The notes under the pieces: model-generated
Told to the model about the DNA's origin: nothing
Seen by the model: the letters and a program-made list of their open reading frames with translations, nothing else
Database searches by the model: none
In this document: one piece after another, positions 37,977 to 50,700 of the stretch
Layout: each line of letters begins with the position of its first letter
How positions within the stretch are numbered: position 1 is the stretch's first letter
Translations under genes and position numbers: made by a program
Source of the DNA: Cloeon dipterum
Lineage: Eukaryota > Arthropoda > Insecta > Ephemeroptera > Baetidae
Assembly (NCBI RefSeq): GCF_949628265.1
Contig: NC_088786.1
Location: 1,116,001 to 1,180,000 of the forward strand
DNA length: 64,000 nt
Direction of reading: 5' to 3'

Positions 37977-40900
37977 TCAGGCCAGCGGGCATTCGTCCAG
38001 GGATGGGTGCATTTTGACTTGGTAGCCCATCCTACAACAAAAAGATGTGAGAACAATCTAGTTCGATTTGCCGATTGCTCTTGATAATAAAATGTAAAAT
38101 TTCAGACTACAATGAAGGAAAATGTAATAAAATCAGCCCAGTGTTTTACTTACTTAGTGAATGCTTCAGTAATTTCGTCAATCTTGCTAGGGTGGGTCAC
38201 GATTGAAAATTGCGCCGATCCAGGGTTGAAAAGCTGGGCAACATATTTGTTGCCTACTCTGCGCAAATCATCCACACTGACCTTGAGCAGCTTTTCCACA
38301 AGATCCCTGACAAAATTGAGTCAAATAAACTCGTAACTCGAAAGAATTAAATCAGTTACTTGTTGTAATTGAGATGCACCCTTTTGAAGAAGGTCAAAAG
38401 ACCGTTCATGACAGCTTCACCGACTGTTCTTTCGTTTTGGATAGTTTCGTTGACCAACGAATTGCGAGCACTGTCCAGAAGAGTTTCGTCCCAAACTGCG
38501 TCAGGCTGCAGTTGCGCTTCCTGCCGTGGTTATTAATTAATCAGCCAATCCGAGATTTTGAAAATTTAACTCGGAACTTACCACGATAGCTTTTGCCTCC
38601 TTGAAAGCAGCAACCACGTTGGTTGACCGGTAGAGAGTGAAGTACAGCTTTCCCTCGTTGGCATCGCTGTACAAGTTGTAACTGTAGGTGAGCCCCTGTC
38701 CACGCACCTGCTTCCACAGCGGCCCCTCCAGCTGGGACAAGTACTGGCTGAAAAGCTGCATGGCTGGCAGGTCCTCGTGATTGTAACCCACGAGGCTGGG
38801 ACAACAGTATTTCAGGAAGGCCGACTCTGCGCAGCCAAGTCCAACCACGCTTCCTCTGTCCGTCTGGCACTGGTCGATCAGCTCGCAGTCAGCAGTGATT
38901 TGCAACCTTTAAATTGTACGTTAGTGTATTTTTTTTGCTACCTCCCATTGCTTTGACACTCCTGAGAGTGCGTTAACAATGCGAGCCAACATGCCCTCAG
39001 GAATGTTGTACTAAAATGGTTTTATTTTGTTCCCTTTATAGTGAAGAATAAAGTAAATTGGATAAGAAAGATTGGCTTTTACTAAAATTAATCTTACGGT
39101 TTGATTGATGGCTCCAGCTTGGCAGGCAAAAATCCGGTCCATGGTTGGTCTGCATTCTCCAGGTTGTCAAAGTTGGCAGCAATCGTGATAGACAGGTTTT
39201 CAGGCTTGACGAGTTCATCTCGAAGTTGGTTGATTTGCTCAAGGAACTTCTTAGCGTTGTCCCCTCCAGCCTCCAGAGCAGAGCATACTTCCGTCAGTGT
39301 TCTGTGCTGTCTGATCATGCTTGAACAGTGCCAGTTGCTCTCTACAAAATGTTAAATTAATAACTTGCTTTATTAAATAAATAAATTACCTTTGCAGAAC
39401 ATCATTGACTTGAGGACAGCTAGTGCAATACTGTTTGCGTTTCTCTTGGCCTGTGCAACGTCATTCATCATTTTGGTAGCTATCACAGAGAGCCTTTCCA
39501 TCGTGAGCTGCGAGTGGAACAAAATCTCCTGCATCCATTTCACGCAGCGCTCGTACTTTCCAGGCTCCAGCTGCACGTAACAAATATTAAGACTGAAATT
39601 TCTATCTGAAAAAAAGAAATGAAGCCCAACCTGCAGCATCAGGACGGCAGTTTGACCAAACGGGCCACAAGAGAATCTTTTGGGAACTCCCAGGCCGAAG
39701 GCAGTTGAGGAAATGACCGTGTCCGACTCTAGCTCGGCGACAACTGCCTCGTAAGGGATCAAAACCCCATCTCTAACGACTGGACTTTCCAGAATGCTTT
39801 CTAGCAGAAGTGGAAGGTAAATCCGCAGGTTGGAAGAAATCTTGCTAGTGTCCATCAGGGTGAACATCTGAAAAATGATACACAAGTGAAACAAGGATAA
39901 TTATCATTCAATTGATTGGTTACATAGACAAAGTTTGATTTGACATTCAACAAGTGCGTCATCACGCCTGGAGCGCAGATGTTGGAGAAGTTGGGGTGCG
40001 TTACTTCAGGGTTGTTTGAGCTAAAGCTCTCAATCGGATGGAAATTGATTCCATCAACTCCTGGCAGAGGCACTGAAGTCAACATTTCGTCGGGTGGTGG
40101 AATCTGTCGATTTTAAAACAAAAGATTCAAATTTTAATTAAAAAATAATACTCCAATATCAAAGATTCCTAAAAGCTATTTTTTAGAACTTGAGAAATCC
40201 CAATTTAGTAATCTCCAAAGAGGCTGATTTTCCCAGATTACACCCGGATTTGCGCAAAAAATCAGTGGTGCATTTTTTATAAAATTGGCGAACCCTGCTT
40301 GCAAACCCCGTGAACTAGTTCATACATCATTTTTCTGCATAGCCGCGACGATTGCGTCAGCCTTGCCCTTGAGTCCATCCTCTCCGAGAGCTGCACGCTG
40401 CTGCTGTACCCTCTCTTCTTCTTCCTGAGTCATTTTGGCTTTGAGCTCAACACTAGGTTGGCCTTTAACCAAAACAAACGGGACATCAGGCCCCATGTAC
40501 TGGTTCAGCAGTTGGATCCAGAACGAGTTTGGCTCTTCCAAAAGTTTGCGCAGGTCTTTGACCATGTTAAGTCGTTGCTGGAACTATGGGAAAAAAGGTT
40601 GATTTTTTTTGTCGGATGGGAGCATGTTTTTTTATATTTACATCTTGCTGGTTTCTTCCGTAGAGCATGTCAGCAATGGCCATGAAGCCAATCATGTCAT
40701 GTGGACTGGATTCCAAAGCACTCAACGTTTCCAGAAGCTGAGACAAAAATTATATCTTAATTCCATCCCGACAAAAGCCTCTCTAAATCTAATTAACCTG
40801 TCGATTGATGACAGACTTGAGCCTGATCTCATCAATTTGCTCTTTTCCTGACAAGATGTTTCCCATGGTGTTGTCAAACGATCCTTTGACACTCTCCAAT

Positions 40901-42385
40901 TTCTCCACAGGCACGTTCTCAAAGCAAAAGAGAAGAGCTGAAGAAGAGTTCTCAATCAGCATGTAGGAAATCTAGTAGAGATGGGATTAGTTGTAGATTT
41001 ATAAAGGAAGATTAATTCTTATTACGTTGCTCGCACAGGGGTCTTTGATCTCAACCAAGTCCCTCTGCAGAGGACTGACAGGCGTATCGGCCAAGTACTT
41101 GACCATCACCGAGCAAGCGGTAATTCTATGCGGACAAAAAGACAGGCAACTTGTTTATAGGTTTGCTGGGCGAATTGCTAAAACAATACTTGTAGATGTC
41201 TGTGGCAGCTGATGGCCCCCTCCAAGCCAGTATGACTAATCCACCACTCTCCTCATCGCAGGGGAAAGGCACCAGCTGTTCAACGGACTTTGTAAAAGGC
41301 TGAACCTCCGTCTGCCATGGCCGGACGAACGCGCCTCTATTTCCCTGGAGTAGTTTAGATTTCACAACACAACCAATTTTGTTTAATTTTGAGATTACCT
41401 TAGCAATGATCTTATTTTCAAAGTCGGCCAATGCTGCGAACACTTGTTCTGCTTCTACCTTTCCAGTAATGGCAAGAGTCAAGTTTTCAGGCCTGTAGAA
41501 TTGCTTGTGGAAGTTGCGTACCTATCACAGTGGTTTATAGCTCTAGCTCTTTGGAAAAGTGTGAGATGAGTCACTTTAACATTATCGGTCGAGGTGCGGA
41601 GGTTGTGCATGATTCCTCCAGTTTCAGAAGAATAGCCAGAGCCTGGGTAGAGTGCCTGGAGCACTGCTAGGTGGCACAGACTTTCACAAGAATTCTCTCG
41701 GCCCTGCATTTCGCAGTAGACAACGCCGCTGTCTCGACCCTCTCCGTCGATGTGGTGGACCTCGGTAATGAAGCCTTCATCCTGAACATTTCGATCGGCA
41801 TTCATTCAAAGCTTTTCAGAGCAGGTATTTCCTCTTACAGAAAGGGTTGGATACAGGATATGATCTAAATAGATGGGCATCAAACTCAGAAAGCCTTCGG
41901 AACCCACAGTCGTCATGGTGTAGCACGTGTGGTCCGTGTCTGCAGCGAAAGAAGTTCAATTTTAGTTTTAGGAAAGTCCAACTTTTACGGCCAACCTGTC
42001 CACGCATTGGTGCCAGAGGCCAGGCACCTGTTGGCCAACAAGTCCAAAACACCCTTGTACGGGTACTTTTCACTGCCCAAAAATATCAAATGCTCCAGAG
42101 TGTGTGGCAAGCCGTCATCATCGTGAGCCTCAGTTGCTGTTGGAAAAGAAACACGAGGAAAAAGGACATTTTTGCCAGATCAAGAAGTACGAATTAACAA
42201 TAATTACCTAAGACAAAGTAGCCACTCACAATTGGGCCACTTATATCAGCAATAACCACTGTCAATCCGGTGCGGCGAGAGCGGTACTTTTTTACATCCA
42301 ATAAATCATTGGATTTGCCTTCACAAACCAGCTCGAAATTGCTCCATAGCGCAGGGAGGGTCGTTGATCCATCCGCGGGGGCCAT
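37977..42385 (-). CDS. M16-family zinc metallopeptidase, C05D11.1/Sdd3 type
   Basis: An insulinase/pitrilysin-clan peptidase resembling presequence protease but of the less studied C05D11.1 (worm) and Sdd3 (yeast) branch. Its substrate is unknown. Eighteen coding exons in order: 42208-42385, 41996-42136, 41839-41939, 41575-41781, 41399-41521, 41190-41344, 41026-41125, 40798-40971, 40642-40737, 40326-40583, 39924-40103, 39631-39867, 39390-39570, 39098-39341, 38582-38906, 38360-38520, 38154-38306, 37977-38031. They give about 1022 residues with every junction in phase. The inverted zinc motif HTLEH is at residues 71-75, and the third ligand is probably Glu164 in CEMQG. The C-terminal half retains the second M16 fold (SVVGLGCAESAFL, QLEGPLWKQVRGQGLTYSY, ANEGKLYFTLYRS). 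No mitochondrial presequence is evident, so a cytosolic location is likely. An optional 69-nt cassette lies at 38942-39010 (see findings). A 5' UTR intron is at 42388-42971. Confidence 0.92.
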
Positions 42386-42387
42386 TT

Positions 42388-42971
42388 CTAATAAGAGAAA
42401 AATGTCAAATTAATCAATAGTAATTTATAAATTAATACAAAATTATACAAATTAAAAGTTAAAAATAATATCTGCCTATCTGGACTGTTAAACTATTTTG
42501 TATAGATGTCTCTTGGCTATGTATAATATGTATAAAAAATTATATTATCATTTATCATAATCTGAGCGTTTCAAAACTATAAATAAAAACGATAAAAAAT
42601 TCAAACATATGATAATTATAATTATAAACACGAATCAAAATAAATTTCACTACGTTATATATAAAAATTTAAAATATCAACTTATAAAATGTGACTAAAA
42701 TAAATTTATAATTTTGAATTACACTTTTCCTGGAAGGCTTACATATATGATAATTAGTGTTTGAAATTCACAAACCCTATTTACCACTAACAAACCCTTA
42801 CTTTTCGAGTGAAATTTTATGTCCCGGCAATGGATTGAAAGAAACAATATTACCTATTTTTTGATTGGCGGATTAAGCAAAAGATTTGCGTTGTACACAA
42901 TCTGTTAGAAACGGTTTGAAATTCCTATCAGTTTTGCTTGCAGTTTTCCTGACTATGTTTGTAGTTTGTAC
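42388..42971 (-). other. 5' UTR intron of the M16 peptidase gene
   Basis: On the minus strand, CAG|GTACAAAC (donor at 42971) and TTATTAG|AAATGG (acceptor) bracket a very AT-rich intron directly before the start codon. The untranslated first exon would start in the 43 kb region shared with OSTC. Confidence 0.6.
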
Positions 42972-43129
42972 CTGAAGTCAAAGCCAAAAGTGTTGTAGTG
43001 GTGGTACGCGTGTGCTGTGTTTTACTGATGAAGCAGAAAAGAGACCCCAAAAAGGCGGAGTCATTGGTGATCTTCTCATATGAATAAATAATCCAGGATA
43101 ATTTATTTCATGCTACTAGATGGCAGCAG

Positions 43130-43274
43130 CTCAAAGAGTTTCAAAAAGTTTTGCGTTTGGTACTCCCCAGTACTCCCGCAAGACTGCTTATGTTTACCGC
43201 TGCCGTACCAACATCCCAGTCACGCCCACAACGCCTCTTGCCAGCTGAAATAAGTAAACGTCAGCCGGCTTCAG
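43130..43274 (+). other. OSTC: probable 5' UTR exon of OSTC
   Basis: A less AT-rich block ends at a good donor, TTCAG|GTAAAA (43274). The next acceptor, TTTCTCACAG, is ten bases before the OSTC start codon. The transcription start is not defined. Confidence 0.55.
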
Positions 43275-43362
43275 GTAAAAACTCCAAAACAATTTTATTG
43301 ATTTTTCTTTCTCTTCTCGTTATCGATACAAAAACCTAAATTTCTCACAGAAAACTGACGGC

Positions 43363-44088
43363 ATGGAGGCACTCTTTAGCATTCCATTCAGCATTTTGGA
43401 AGTTCCGAACCTGAAGATAAAGAAACCAACATGGATCCACGTTCCTTCAGCAATGACAGTCTTTTCGTTGGTCGTCCTTTCTTACTTCTTGGTCACAGGA
43501 GGTATGATTATAAACTGGAACATTGCTTATCTTTTAAATAATCAATAATTATCACCAAGGGATCATTTACGACGTCATAGTCGAGCCTCCCAGTGTTGGA
43601 TCCACCACTGACGAGCATGGCCATTCAAGACCTGTAAGCTATAAAATTGGAAGGTCTCTAGCACGAATTTAATAAATACACACTTTAGGTCGCATTCATG
43701 CCCTATCGAGTGAATGGACAGTACATCATGGAAGGACTGGCAGCCAGCTTTCTGTTCACCATGGGAGGTTTGGGTTTTGTCATTCTTGAACAGACACATT
43801 CCCCGGCTACTCCAAAGCTGAACAGGCTGCTGCTCATTTTTGTTGGCTTCATCTGCATCCTAGTGTCTTTCTTCACGTGCTGGATTTTTATGAGGATGAA
43901 GCTCCCGTAAGTAATCGCGAATTTATATTGTAAAGAACTAAAATCACGATAATTTAGTTACTACTGATCTTATTGTGGGTATGTTTCGCTCTATGATAAC
44001 CATTTGATCTCAGATTTATGATAATTTTAAATGCAGTATTAATAGAAATCAAATTTGCTTTTGTTTCAGTGGATATTTGCAGTCGTAG
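43363..44088 (+). CDS. OSTC: oligosaccharyltransferase complex subunit OSTC (DC2)
   Basis: A small membrane subunit that links the STT3A oligosaccharyltransferase to the Sec61 channel for co-translational N-glycosylation in the ER. Four coding exons (43363-43501, 43560-43633, 43689-43906, 44070-44088) give 149 residues, identical in length to the human protein. Three hydrophobic spans are visible at about residues 31-50, 82-104 and 117-136. Conserved blocks are [46 protein letters not shown] and FMRMKLPGYL at the end. The start codon lies just after a 5' UTR acceptor. AATAAA follows at 44149-44154. Confidence 0.97.
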
Positions 44089-44231
44089 AAATCTCGAACA
44101 CCTGGATCTTAAACGTTTTGTACAATATCATATTATATCGCACTTGTGAATAAAAAATCTGATTTTTCTTTTCAATTAAAAATCTATTATTCAAAAGAAA
44201 TCGATTTATTGGATATTTACATTCAACAAAT

Positions 44232-47021
44232 TTACGTTGGGAGAGGTACATGCGCAGCTACGTCGACTAAAATCTGGTCCATGGGCATTCTCCAATTCTC
44301 AATATTTTTGGACACCTTGCACCAGTGCTCTCCGTGGTGAGGCTCTGCAGCGATGCACCTTTCCATGACGTCGGCCCTCGACTCCTGGGTTCCTTGCATT
44401 GTTTCTAGTTTGTAGTAGTAAGCCCACGCATCGCCGAGGTCAGAGTCCAGTTTGAGGACCCTGTTGAGCCACTCTCTGCACTTTTGGTACTTGCCCTCGG
44501 TCCAAAAGAGTTTGGACACGGCCAGCAACACAATTGGGTCGTGCTCGCATTTCTTGAGCGCGTCCACGCTCTTGGTCTTCCTCGAAGGCCTCGGCTCCAT
44601 GAAAATGGCCTCGGCCCACAAGACGCCGGCCGTGGGGCACTCCTGCAGAGCCTTGGCCATCATCGAGTTGGCGATCGCCACCATACCAGCTCTCAGCTCG
44701 ACCCTGATGGCCTCGACCCAGAGGACGCCGTTGCCAGGATTGCGCAGGCGGCCCTTCTCGAGGACCGACCTCGCTTTCGTCAGGTGGCCCCTCTTTTCCT
44801 CCAAGGCGGCCAGCAGGGTCCAGAGGACGATCGAGTTGGGACACTTCTTGAGCCCTTGGTTGTAGCTGGCCTGGGCGCTGTCCAGCTGGTCGAGCTGCTC
44901 CTCGATTTGGCCCTTCATCATCCAGAGTTTCGGGTAGTCGGGGAACTTGGTGATTCCCTCCTCCAGCAACTTCGTGGCCGCGCTCGTGTCCTGCAGCGCC
45001 CACTCGAGTTTTGCAGACTTCATCATGACTCTGGGCGTGGGTGCGGAGCCCCTGGCCTTGGCCAGCAGGCGCTTGGCCCTTTCGTACTCGTTGTTTTCAG
45101 ACTCGAGCTTGACGGCGGCCAGCCAGATCTCCTCCGAGTTTGGATTGGCCTGGAACGCGAGCGACAAGATTCCTCGCGCGGCAGGCACGTCTCCCGCCAG
45201 CCACTTGGACTTGGCCCCCATGAGCCAGAGCACCTCGGACTGCGGACAGTGGGCGACCGCCCTCTGCAGCAGGTTTTCCAGCGTCTGCCTGTCGCCGTTG
45301 GCCTTCTCGAAGTAGGCCGCGCGTAGCCAGATGCTCTTCTTGCTGGGGAAGGCGGCCAGGGCGTGTGCGTAGATGGCCCTGGCGCACTCGATGGCGCCTT
45401 GGTTGGCGCACGTGTCCGCGTCCTCCATCCACGTGTGCTTCCTGTCTTCGTCGTCGACGCCGTGGCCGATGACGCTCTTGATGAGCGCCTGGCAGGTGAG
45501 CACCGAGCCGCTCTTCTCGGCCTCGATGGCCTCTTTGAACCACTGGTCTCGACTGATTTCCACGCCGTTCGACGTCAGGGACATGACCGCCCTCTCGATG
45601 ATCTTCTCCACCATGTGGCTGTTTCCGTTGGCCTCCTCCAGCTTGGCGGCCGTCGTCCAGATTTGCCTGTCCGTCGGGATGTTCTCTCTGGCCTTGTTGA
45701 GCACTTTCCTGGCGTTCTCGTAGGTCTCCAGTCTGGCCAAGGCCAGCCAAAGGTCGACACTCGTCGGGCAGCACTCCACGGCTCTGCTGAGCAGGATTCG
45801 CGCGTCGTCCGGCTCCTCCAGTTCGACCGCGGCCTTCCACAGGCGCACCGAGTTGGGAATGTGCTCCAAGGCTTTGCGGAACACCTTTTTCTTGGCTTTC
45901 AGCTCCGTCTCAAGTTCGGCCGCTTTGATCCACACTCGCACAGAGGTCGGGATCTGTCTGGCGGCTTGCGCGATGACCGTCCTGGCCACGTCGGGCGGCT
46001 GCAGCCTGGCCGCCTCCAGCCACAGGTCTTCCGACTTCTGGTTCACCTCGCAGCCCTTCATGATCAGGTTCCTGGCGGCCTGCACCTTTCCGGTGACCTC
46101 TTCGAGGCGAGCGGACGCGATCCAAGCCGGCGGATGGTTGGGATTCGTCTCTCGCACCGATTTCAGAAGCAAACGCGCCTTCTTGATGTCGTTAATGTCA
46201 CCTCCGTAGGTCGGGATCATGGATTGCAAATCTGTGAGGTAACCTTTGGGGTCGACCACCGTCTGACCGGACACCGAGTCCGACACCTGACTCAGTTTCA
46301 CGTTCATCAGGGAATTCCTGGCTTGCCCGATTTTGCGCAAATCAAGGTCTCCGGTGGGGGTGAGCATTCCGGTGGCGGTGCCTGGAATGGCCGATGCCAA
46401 ACCACTGGCAGGATCGATTGTGCTGCTCGATTCACCCCCAAGATTCCTGGACAGGACCGAGTCGGGCAGAGGGGTGAACTTCTCGGCTCTCGGATTCCGC
46501 ATCTTTTTATTCCTGGCGTCGCCTACTTCAGGGATGTTCCGCCAGTCATCGTCGGACACTTCGACAAGGCATCTCTTCAGGTCGCTGAACTGCTGCTGAA
46601 TCTTGGGCCGCTCCTGACGATACCTTTCCAGCTCTTCTCGCAGCCTCTTCTCTCGGTAGTCTTTGCGTTTCTCGTCCATGCGCTTGTCGACCGCCTCGTA
46701 AATGGCATCGGCCTCTTCATCGTCCTTGTCGTAAGGGTCTTTGCTGAACAAGGAGCCACCATATCCAGAGAACTCGTCGTAATTAGAGTCGTTCAAATCC
46801 TCCTCATCTTCTTCGTCCTCGTCCTTCTGCTTCTTCCTCTTGCTAGGAGGAGCGTGTCTGTCGTCAGAGACATCGTTCGCATCTCTGGCTGGACCAATAT
46901 CAGATCGGGTCGTAAAGCCGGTGGCACCGCGACCTACGCCAGCTACATAGCCGAGCGGCGCCGGTACTCCTAAAAAGTGCTTCTTGTTCTTGGTCGCCAT
47001 TCCTCCAGGGACGTTAGCCAT
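44232..47021 (-). CDS. PRPF6: pre-mRNA-processing factor 6 (U5 snRNP / tri-snRNP bridge)
   Basis: The scaffold that joins U5 to U4/U6 in the tri-snRNP of the spliceosome. The coding region is a single 929-codon exon (human 941). Residues about 12-160 are the PRP1 N-terminal domain ([22 protein letters not shown] is close to invariant in the family; quoted here only as the [12 protein letters not shown] start), followed by an acidic and Lys-rich linker. From about residue 260 to the end the chain is a continuous array of HAT/TPR-like helical repeats with recurring W..AA.LE and P.S..LW motifs. CTG/GTC/GCC-rich codon use is strong. An acceptor-like TTTTTCAG lies ten bases upstream of the ATG, so an intron may remain in the 5' UTR. 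AATAAA is at 44205-44210 on the minus strand. Confidence 0.97.
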   Translation of the reverse strand: MANVPGGMATKNKKHFLGVPAPLGYVAGVGRGATGFTTRSDIGPARDANDVSDDRHAPPSKRKKQKDEDEEDEEDLNDSNYDEFSGYGGSLFSKDPYDKDDEEADAIYEAVDKRMDEKRKDYREKRLREELERYRQERPKIQQQFSDLKRCLVEVSDDDWRNIPEVGDARNKKMRNPRAEKFTPLPDSVLSRNLGGESSSTIDPASGLASAIPGTATGMLTPTGDLDLRKIGQARNSLMNVKLSQVSDSVSGQTVVDPKGYLTDLQSMIPTYGGDINDIKKARLLLKSVRETNPNHPPAWIASARLEEVTGKVQAARNLIMKGCEVNQKSEDLWLEAARLQPPDVARTVIAQAARQIPTSVRVWIKAAELETELKAKKKVFRKALEHIPNSVRLWKAAVELEEPDDARILLSRAVECCPTSVDLWLALARLETYENARKVLNKARENIPTDRQIWTTAAKLEEANGNSHMVEKIIERAVMSLTSNGVEISRDQWFKEAIEAEKSGSVLTCQALIKSVIGHGVDDEDRKHTWMEDADTCANQGAIECARAIYAHALAAFPSKKSIWLRAAYFEKANGDRQTLENLLQRAVAHCPQSEVLWLMGAKSKWLAGDVPAARGILSLAFQANPNSEEIWLAAVKLESENNEYERAKRLLAKARGSAPTPRVMMKSAKLEWALQDTSAATKLLEEGITKFPDYPKLWMMKGQIEEQLDQLDSAQASYNQGLKKCPNSIVLWTLLAALEEKRGHLTKARSVLEKGRLRNPGNGVLWVEAIRVELRAGMVAIANSMMAKALQECPTAGVLWAEAIFMEPRPSRKTKSVDALKKCEHDPIVLLAVSKLFWTEGKYQKCREWLNRVLKLDSDLGDAWAYYYKLETMQGTQESRADVMERCIAAEPHHGEHWCKVSKNIENWRMPMDQILVDVAAHVPLPT

Positions 47022-47029
47022 TGTTTAGC

Positions 47030-47773
47030 CTGAAAAATAGTTCTCTTTTTAGTGATATGTATGTATTTGAGCCTGAAGTGAAGACTGAGACTATGATGCC
47101 CTTTGGCATAAGAAAATACAAGAGACAAATTAATAGAGATTGGGAAGTTATAAACAAACAAACAAAAACATTTCAAGCATAGAGTGCAAGTTAAATATAG
47201 GTTTCTCAGACGTGTATGTGTTTCTCAAATTTTACCTTTAGTTTTCTTTAGTCTTAGGTTGGACAATATTGGACAATATCCTCAGGCTGTTTATTTTTCT
47301 TCTGGCCTGCCTCTCTGCTTCTTCAGCCTTTTTTGCTTTGAAAATAAAAACATTTTTACTCGTGAGGGAAAGGAGTAAAATTCAATTCCGAAGTACTAGT
47401 ATTTACAAACTGTAAAAAGGCAGTTAATATTTTTTAATATTCTCAAAATATAATTATTTTTAAATTTCTATCTTTAATAATGTGTTTTAAACAGCAAAAC
47501 ATGTAAAAAACGTTAAATGTTCTGATCATTTCTTAACTCCTTATTTATACTTCCATTTTACGCATGCGCAATGGTTCTCTAAAGCGAAGAAGGCCGCTCT
47601 CGCTCTCCTGCTACTAAAGTTGTAAAGTTGTGACTGTGACAGCTCGTGAGCATGACTGCCCGCCCACTTGATCGAAAAATACAAATAATCTTGTGATACG
47701 GATGCTTAGATTAATCACTGCTGAATCGCTTTGATCATCTGCAAGCTAAACAAGCAAATTTAACTTTGCCAAC
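47030..47773. promoter_or_regulatory. divergent intergenic region, PRPF6 and EXOC5
   Basis: The two genes are transcribed outward from this 740-bp AT-rich interval, which must contain both promoters. A CATGCGCAATGG stretch near 47563, resembling an NRF-1 half site (GCGCA), is the only suggestive element. No repeat is seen. Confidence 0.4.
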
Positions 47774-50700
47774 ATGTTTATGCAATATATGAAAGAGTTG
47801 GAACAGGTAATTTATGGCTCAATTCTTCTAAAAACAAGCAGCTAATTATGTATTCTATGATACACCCACCTTAGCCTTCATTCTGCGATTTTAGTGCTGA
47901 TTTCCAATGTATTTTTATCATTCCAGGAACCATTTGATGCCGACGAGTTTGTCGAAAGACTTGCCTGGCGCACTGTTTCGGTCACAAGAGATGAAGGCGA
48001 CCAGCAACAATTCGATCCAATTTTGCTAAATGACACTTTCGTTCAAGCTATCAAGTAAGCAAGCTTTTTATATGTAATTCATGATAAGGAGCACAGATTT
48101 TCTTTTACTGTCTAAAGTGTTAACTACAAAAACAAAACAGTTAAAATGTCGCAGGCTTTAAACCAGAATTAAATTACTAATGTATCATATGTATATTTTC
48201 CTAGATTTTTCAAGATGAACCTTTTGTTTTCTTGATTTAATTACAAACATAATTTCAAAAAAGTTGGTCATCATTTTACCTAATCAACCATAGTACTGTA
48301 AATATCCTGATTGATTTGCAGAGATTTACAACTGCTTCACGAGCGACAGCAGAAAAAATGTGAAAAGTTGGAAAATGAATGCAGAGAGGAAGAGGCGAAG
48401 CACTTTCAAAAGATTAGCTCTTTGCAAGAGAAGAATAGAGTAAGTGCTGCTCTTGAAAGAATACGTTCCAAAGTCCTAACGATGTTTACATTTGCAGTCT
48501 GCAGTGTCCACTTTCCAAAAATTGGACGAGAGAATCAATTCGGTGGCTACGAAAGTGCTTCATCTGGGAGATCAGCTGGAAAGCGTCAATTTGCCACGTT
48601 CAAGGGCTGTAGAGGCCCAAAAACTGATGAACCACTTTGCTGAGTTCCTGGGCCCTGGCTCCCCCATATCGGATGTGTTCACAGATACTAAAAAGATTGA
48701 CGAAGCTGCGGATATTATTCAAAAGCTGCACTTAATTTCACAGGAGCTACCCGACAAGTACAAATTAATGTTAAATTGTGAATACACTCAGTTTGTTTAT
48801 AATCCAATCAGGTTTGACTCTGCCAAGAAAAAAATCGGCAAGTACTACAAGAACATCGAGGAGCAACTCATTGACGATTTTGTGAGGGCGCAGAGATCTA
48901 ACAACAGGGCCAGGATGAAGGAGATTGCCGCCATTCTCTATCATTTCAAAAGCTATTCCCAATGCATTGATGCCTTCATTGAGCAAAGCTTGATGGGAGC
49001 GTTCACCGGAAAAGACATCTTTCTCTTGGTCATTCCACTCTGCGAGAAAAACTTTTCTGTGATGAAGGAGGTGTTTAGCAACCCAGAACAAGTGATGGCT
49101 AAGTTTGTGTTGAACATTTTTGAACAGCTTCAGGTAAAATCTTTGCAGAGGACGATGTTTTAGAATTAATTAATAATGTTTCTTCCTTATAGACCTACGT
49201 TGTTAGTATTTTAACTAGCAAGTCTGGCTCTGATGATTACTTGAGAAACTTGGCAGATTCATATTCCAAGTAAGTGCATTTACTTACTTATTTTTAGAGG
49301 TCTCAGCCGCGAGATTTAAGGCGGTGGCTGGCTATTTTCACTGGCGGCTGGCTTAGACCTCTACTTTCAAGGAAACTTTGGATTTAACGTTTTAGTTTTT
49401 TCCTTTCTACGTACAGTGGGGGATTTTTTTATTACGATTTCACCTGTTTGTTTTCACGAGAGATTTGATATTGGCTGCAATTTTTTTTTTGTAATAAGGG
49501 GTTTTACAGGATAAATTCAAGTATCTTTTCGAAGGAAAATCAGTATGAAATTTGTAGAAACAGGCCACCGGCAGGGTTGCTTAAGAACGCAGGGCAGTGG
49601 TAAAAAAACTTTATTTTTCAATTTTAACCAGTCTTGCAGGCAACGTTTGCACCTCAGTTTTCAATAATTTTCAAATCATTAGCTCATGACATTGACTTGA
49701 AAAATCGTCAGAGAAATTCAGGCAGAAAATGGCAATTTAAATGAAAAAAATCTGCACAGTAGAGGAACTTGTAAGTTTTCACAGGTGAAATACAGAATAA
49801 ATTCATTACTTACGTTAAAAATAAGTAAAAATTGAGTTGTAAGGAAATTAATGCAACCCTGGCCGCCGGAGCTCACAAAATCGTGAATATCTCGAGTTCT
49901 AATCAATTAATCATACTGTCAAAAAATGCCTAATTAGATGCACGACAACCTAAATGTACACTATTTTTTTTTGAATTTTCCAATGATGAAAAATATTAGT
50001 CAAAATACTTCATCTTAATTTTTTCCTTGGTATAGGTTAAATGCTGCCCCAACATTTTTAGACACTTTTAGGATGGAGAAACCAATTATTGGTTTTTATT
50101 TGGAGGGTTAAAGTTTTAAAAATCGTCTCTTTCTGTATCTGGTCAAGAGGCAGAAATTGGAAATGACACGATCGGATTGTTTTGACGCATGAATTCATCC
50201 CTGAGGTCAGACAAGACCGTTAAAACAGATTCAAATTCTAGTCTTGGCGTCAAGTTGGTTCCAGCATGCAAAAATATACGCTATAAAAGTATTTTTCCTG
50301 TATCATAATTTTTGTCTGACCTCCGGGATGCGATGATGGTGCGATTTCTCCCAAAACTAAAACGTCGAATCTCTACAGTTTCCTCTAATGAATTTTTTGC
50401 TCCACAGGACTGTGAAACTTGCTGCAGATCTTTCCAAATTTGATATGGGAAGTGACAACTCATATTTAAACATGCTTACTACCAAAACATTCCAAAAGTA
50501 CCTAGATACTTATATCACGTGAGTTGCTTGTTGATCTTGATTTTCATTTAAGAAAAAAAAGCTCGATGATTTTGCAGTGATGAAACGCGCCTTTTGAGAG
50601 AGAAATGCTCAAACCTCTTGTTGAACTATTACAATTCTAAAAAGCATCAGAAGAAAGCCATCCAAACTGGAGGGTGAGTAATTGTTTACAACTCTTTTCT

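Noticed and set aside
45363..46973. 536-residue open frame opposite PRPF6, and the 280-residue one at 44484-45326
   Set aside because: Both are shadows of the PRPF6 coding region caused by its codon bias. The minus strand encodes an unambiguous full-length family member.
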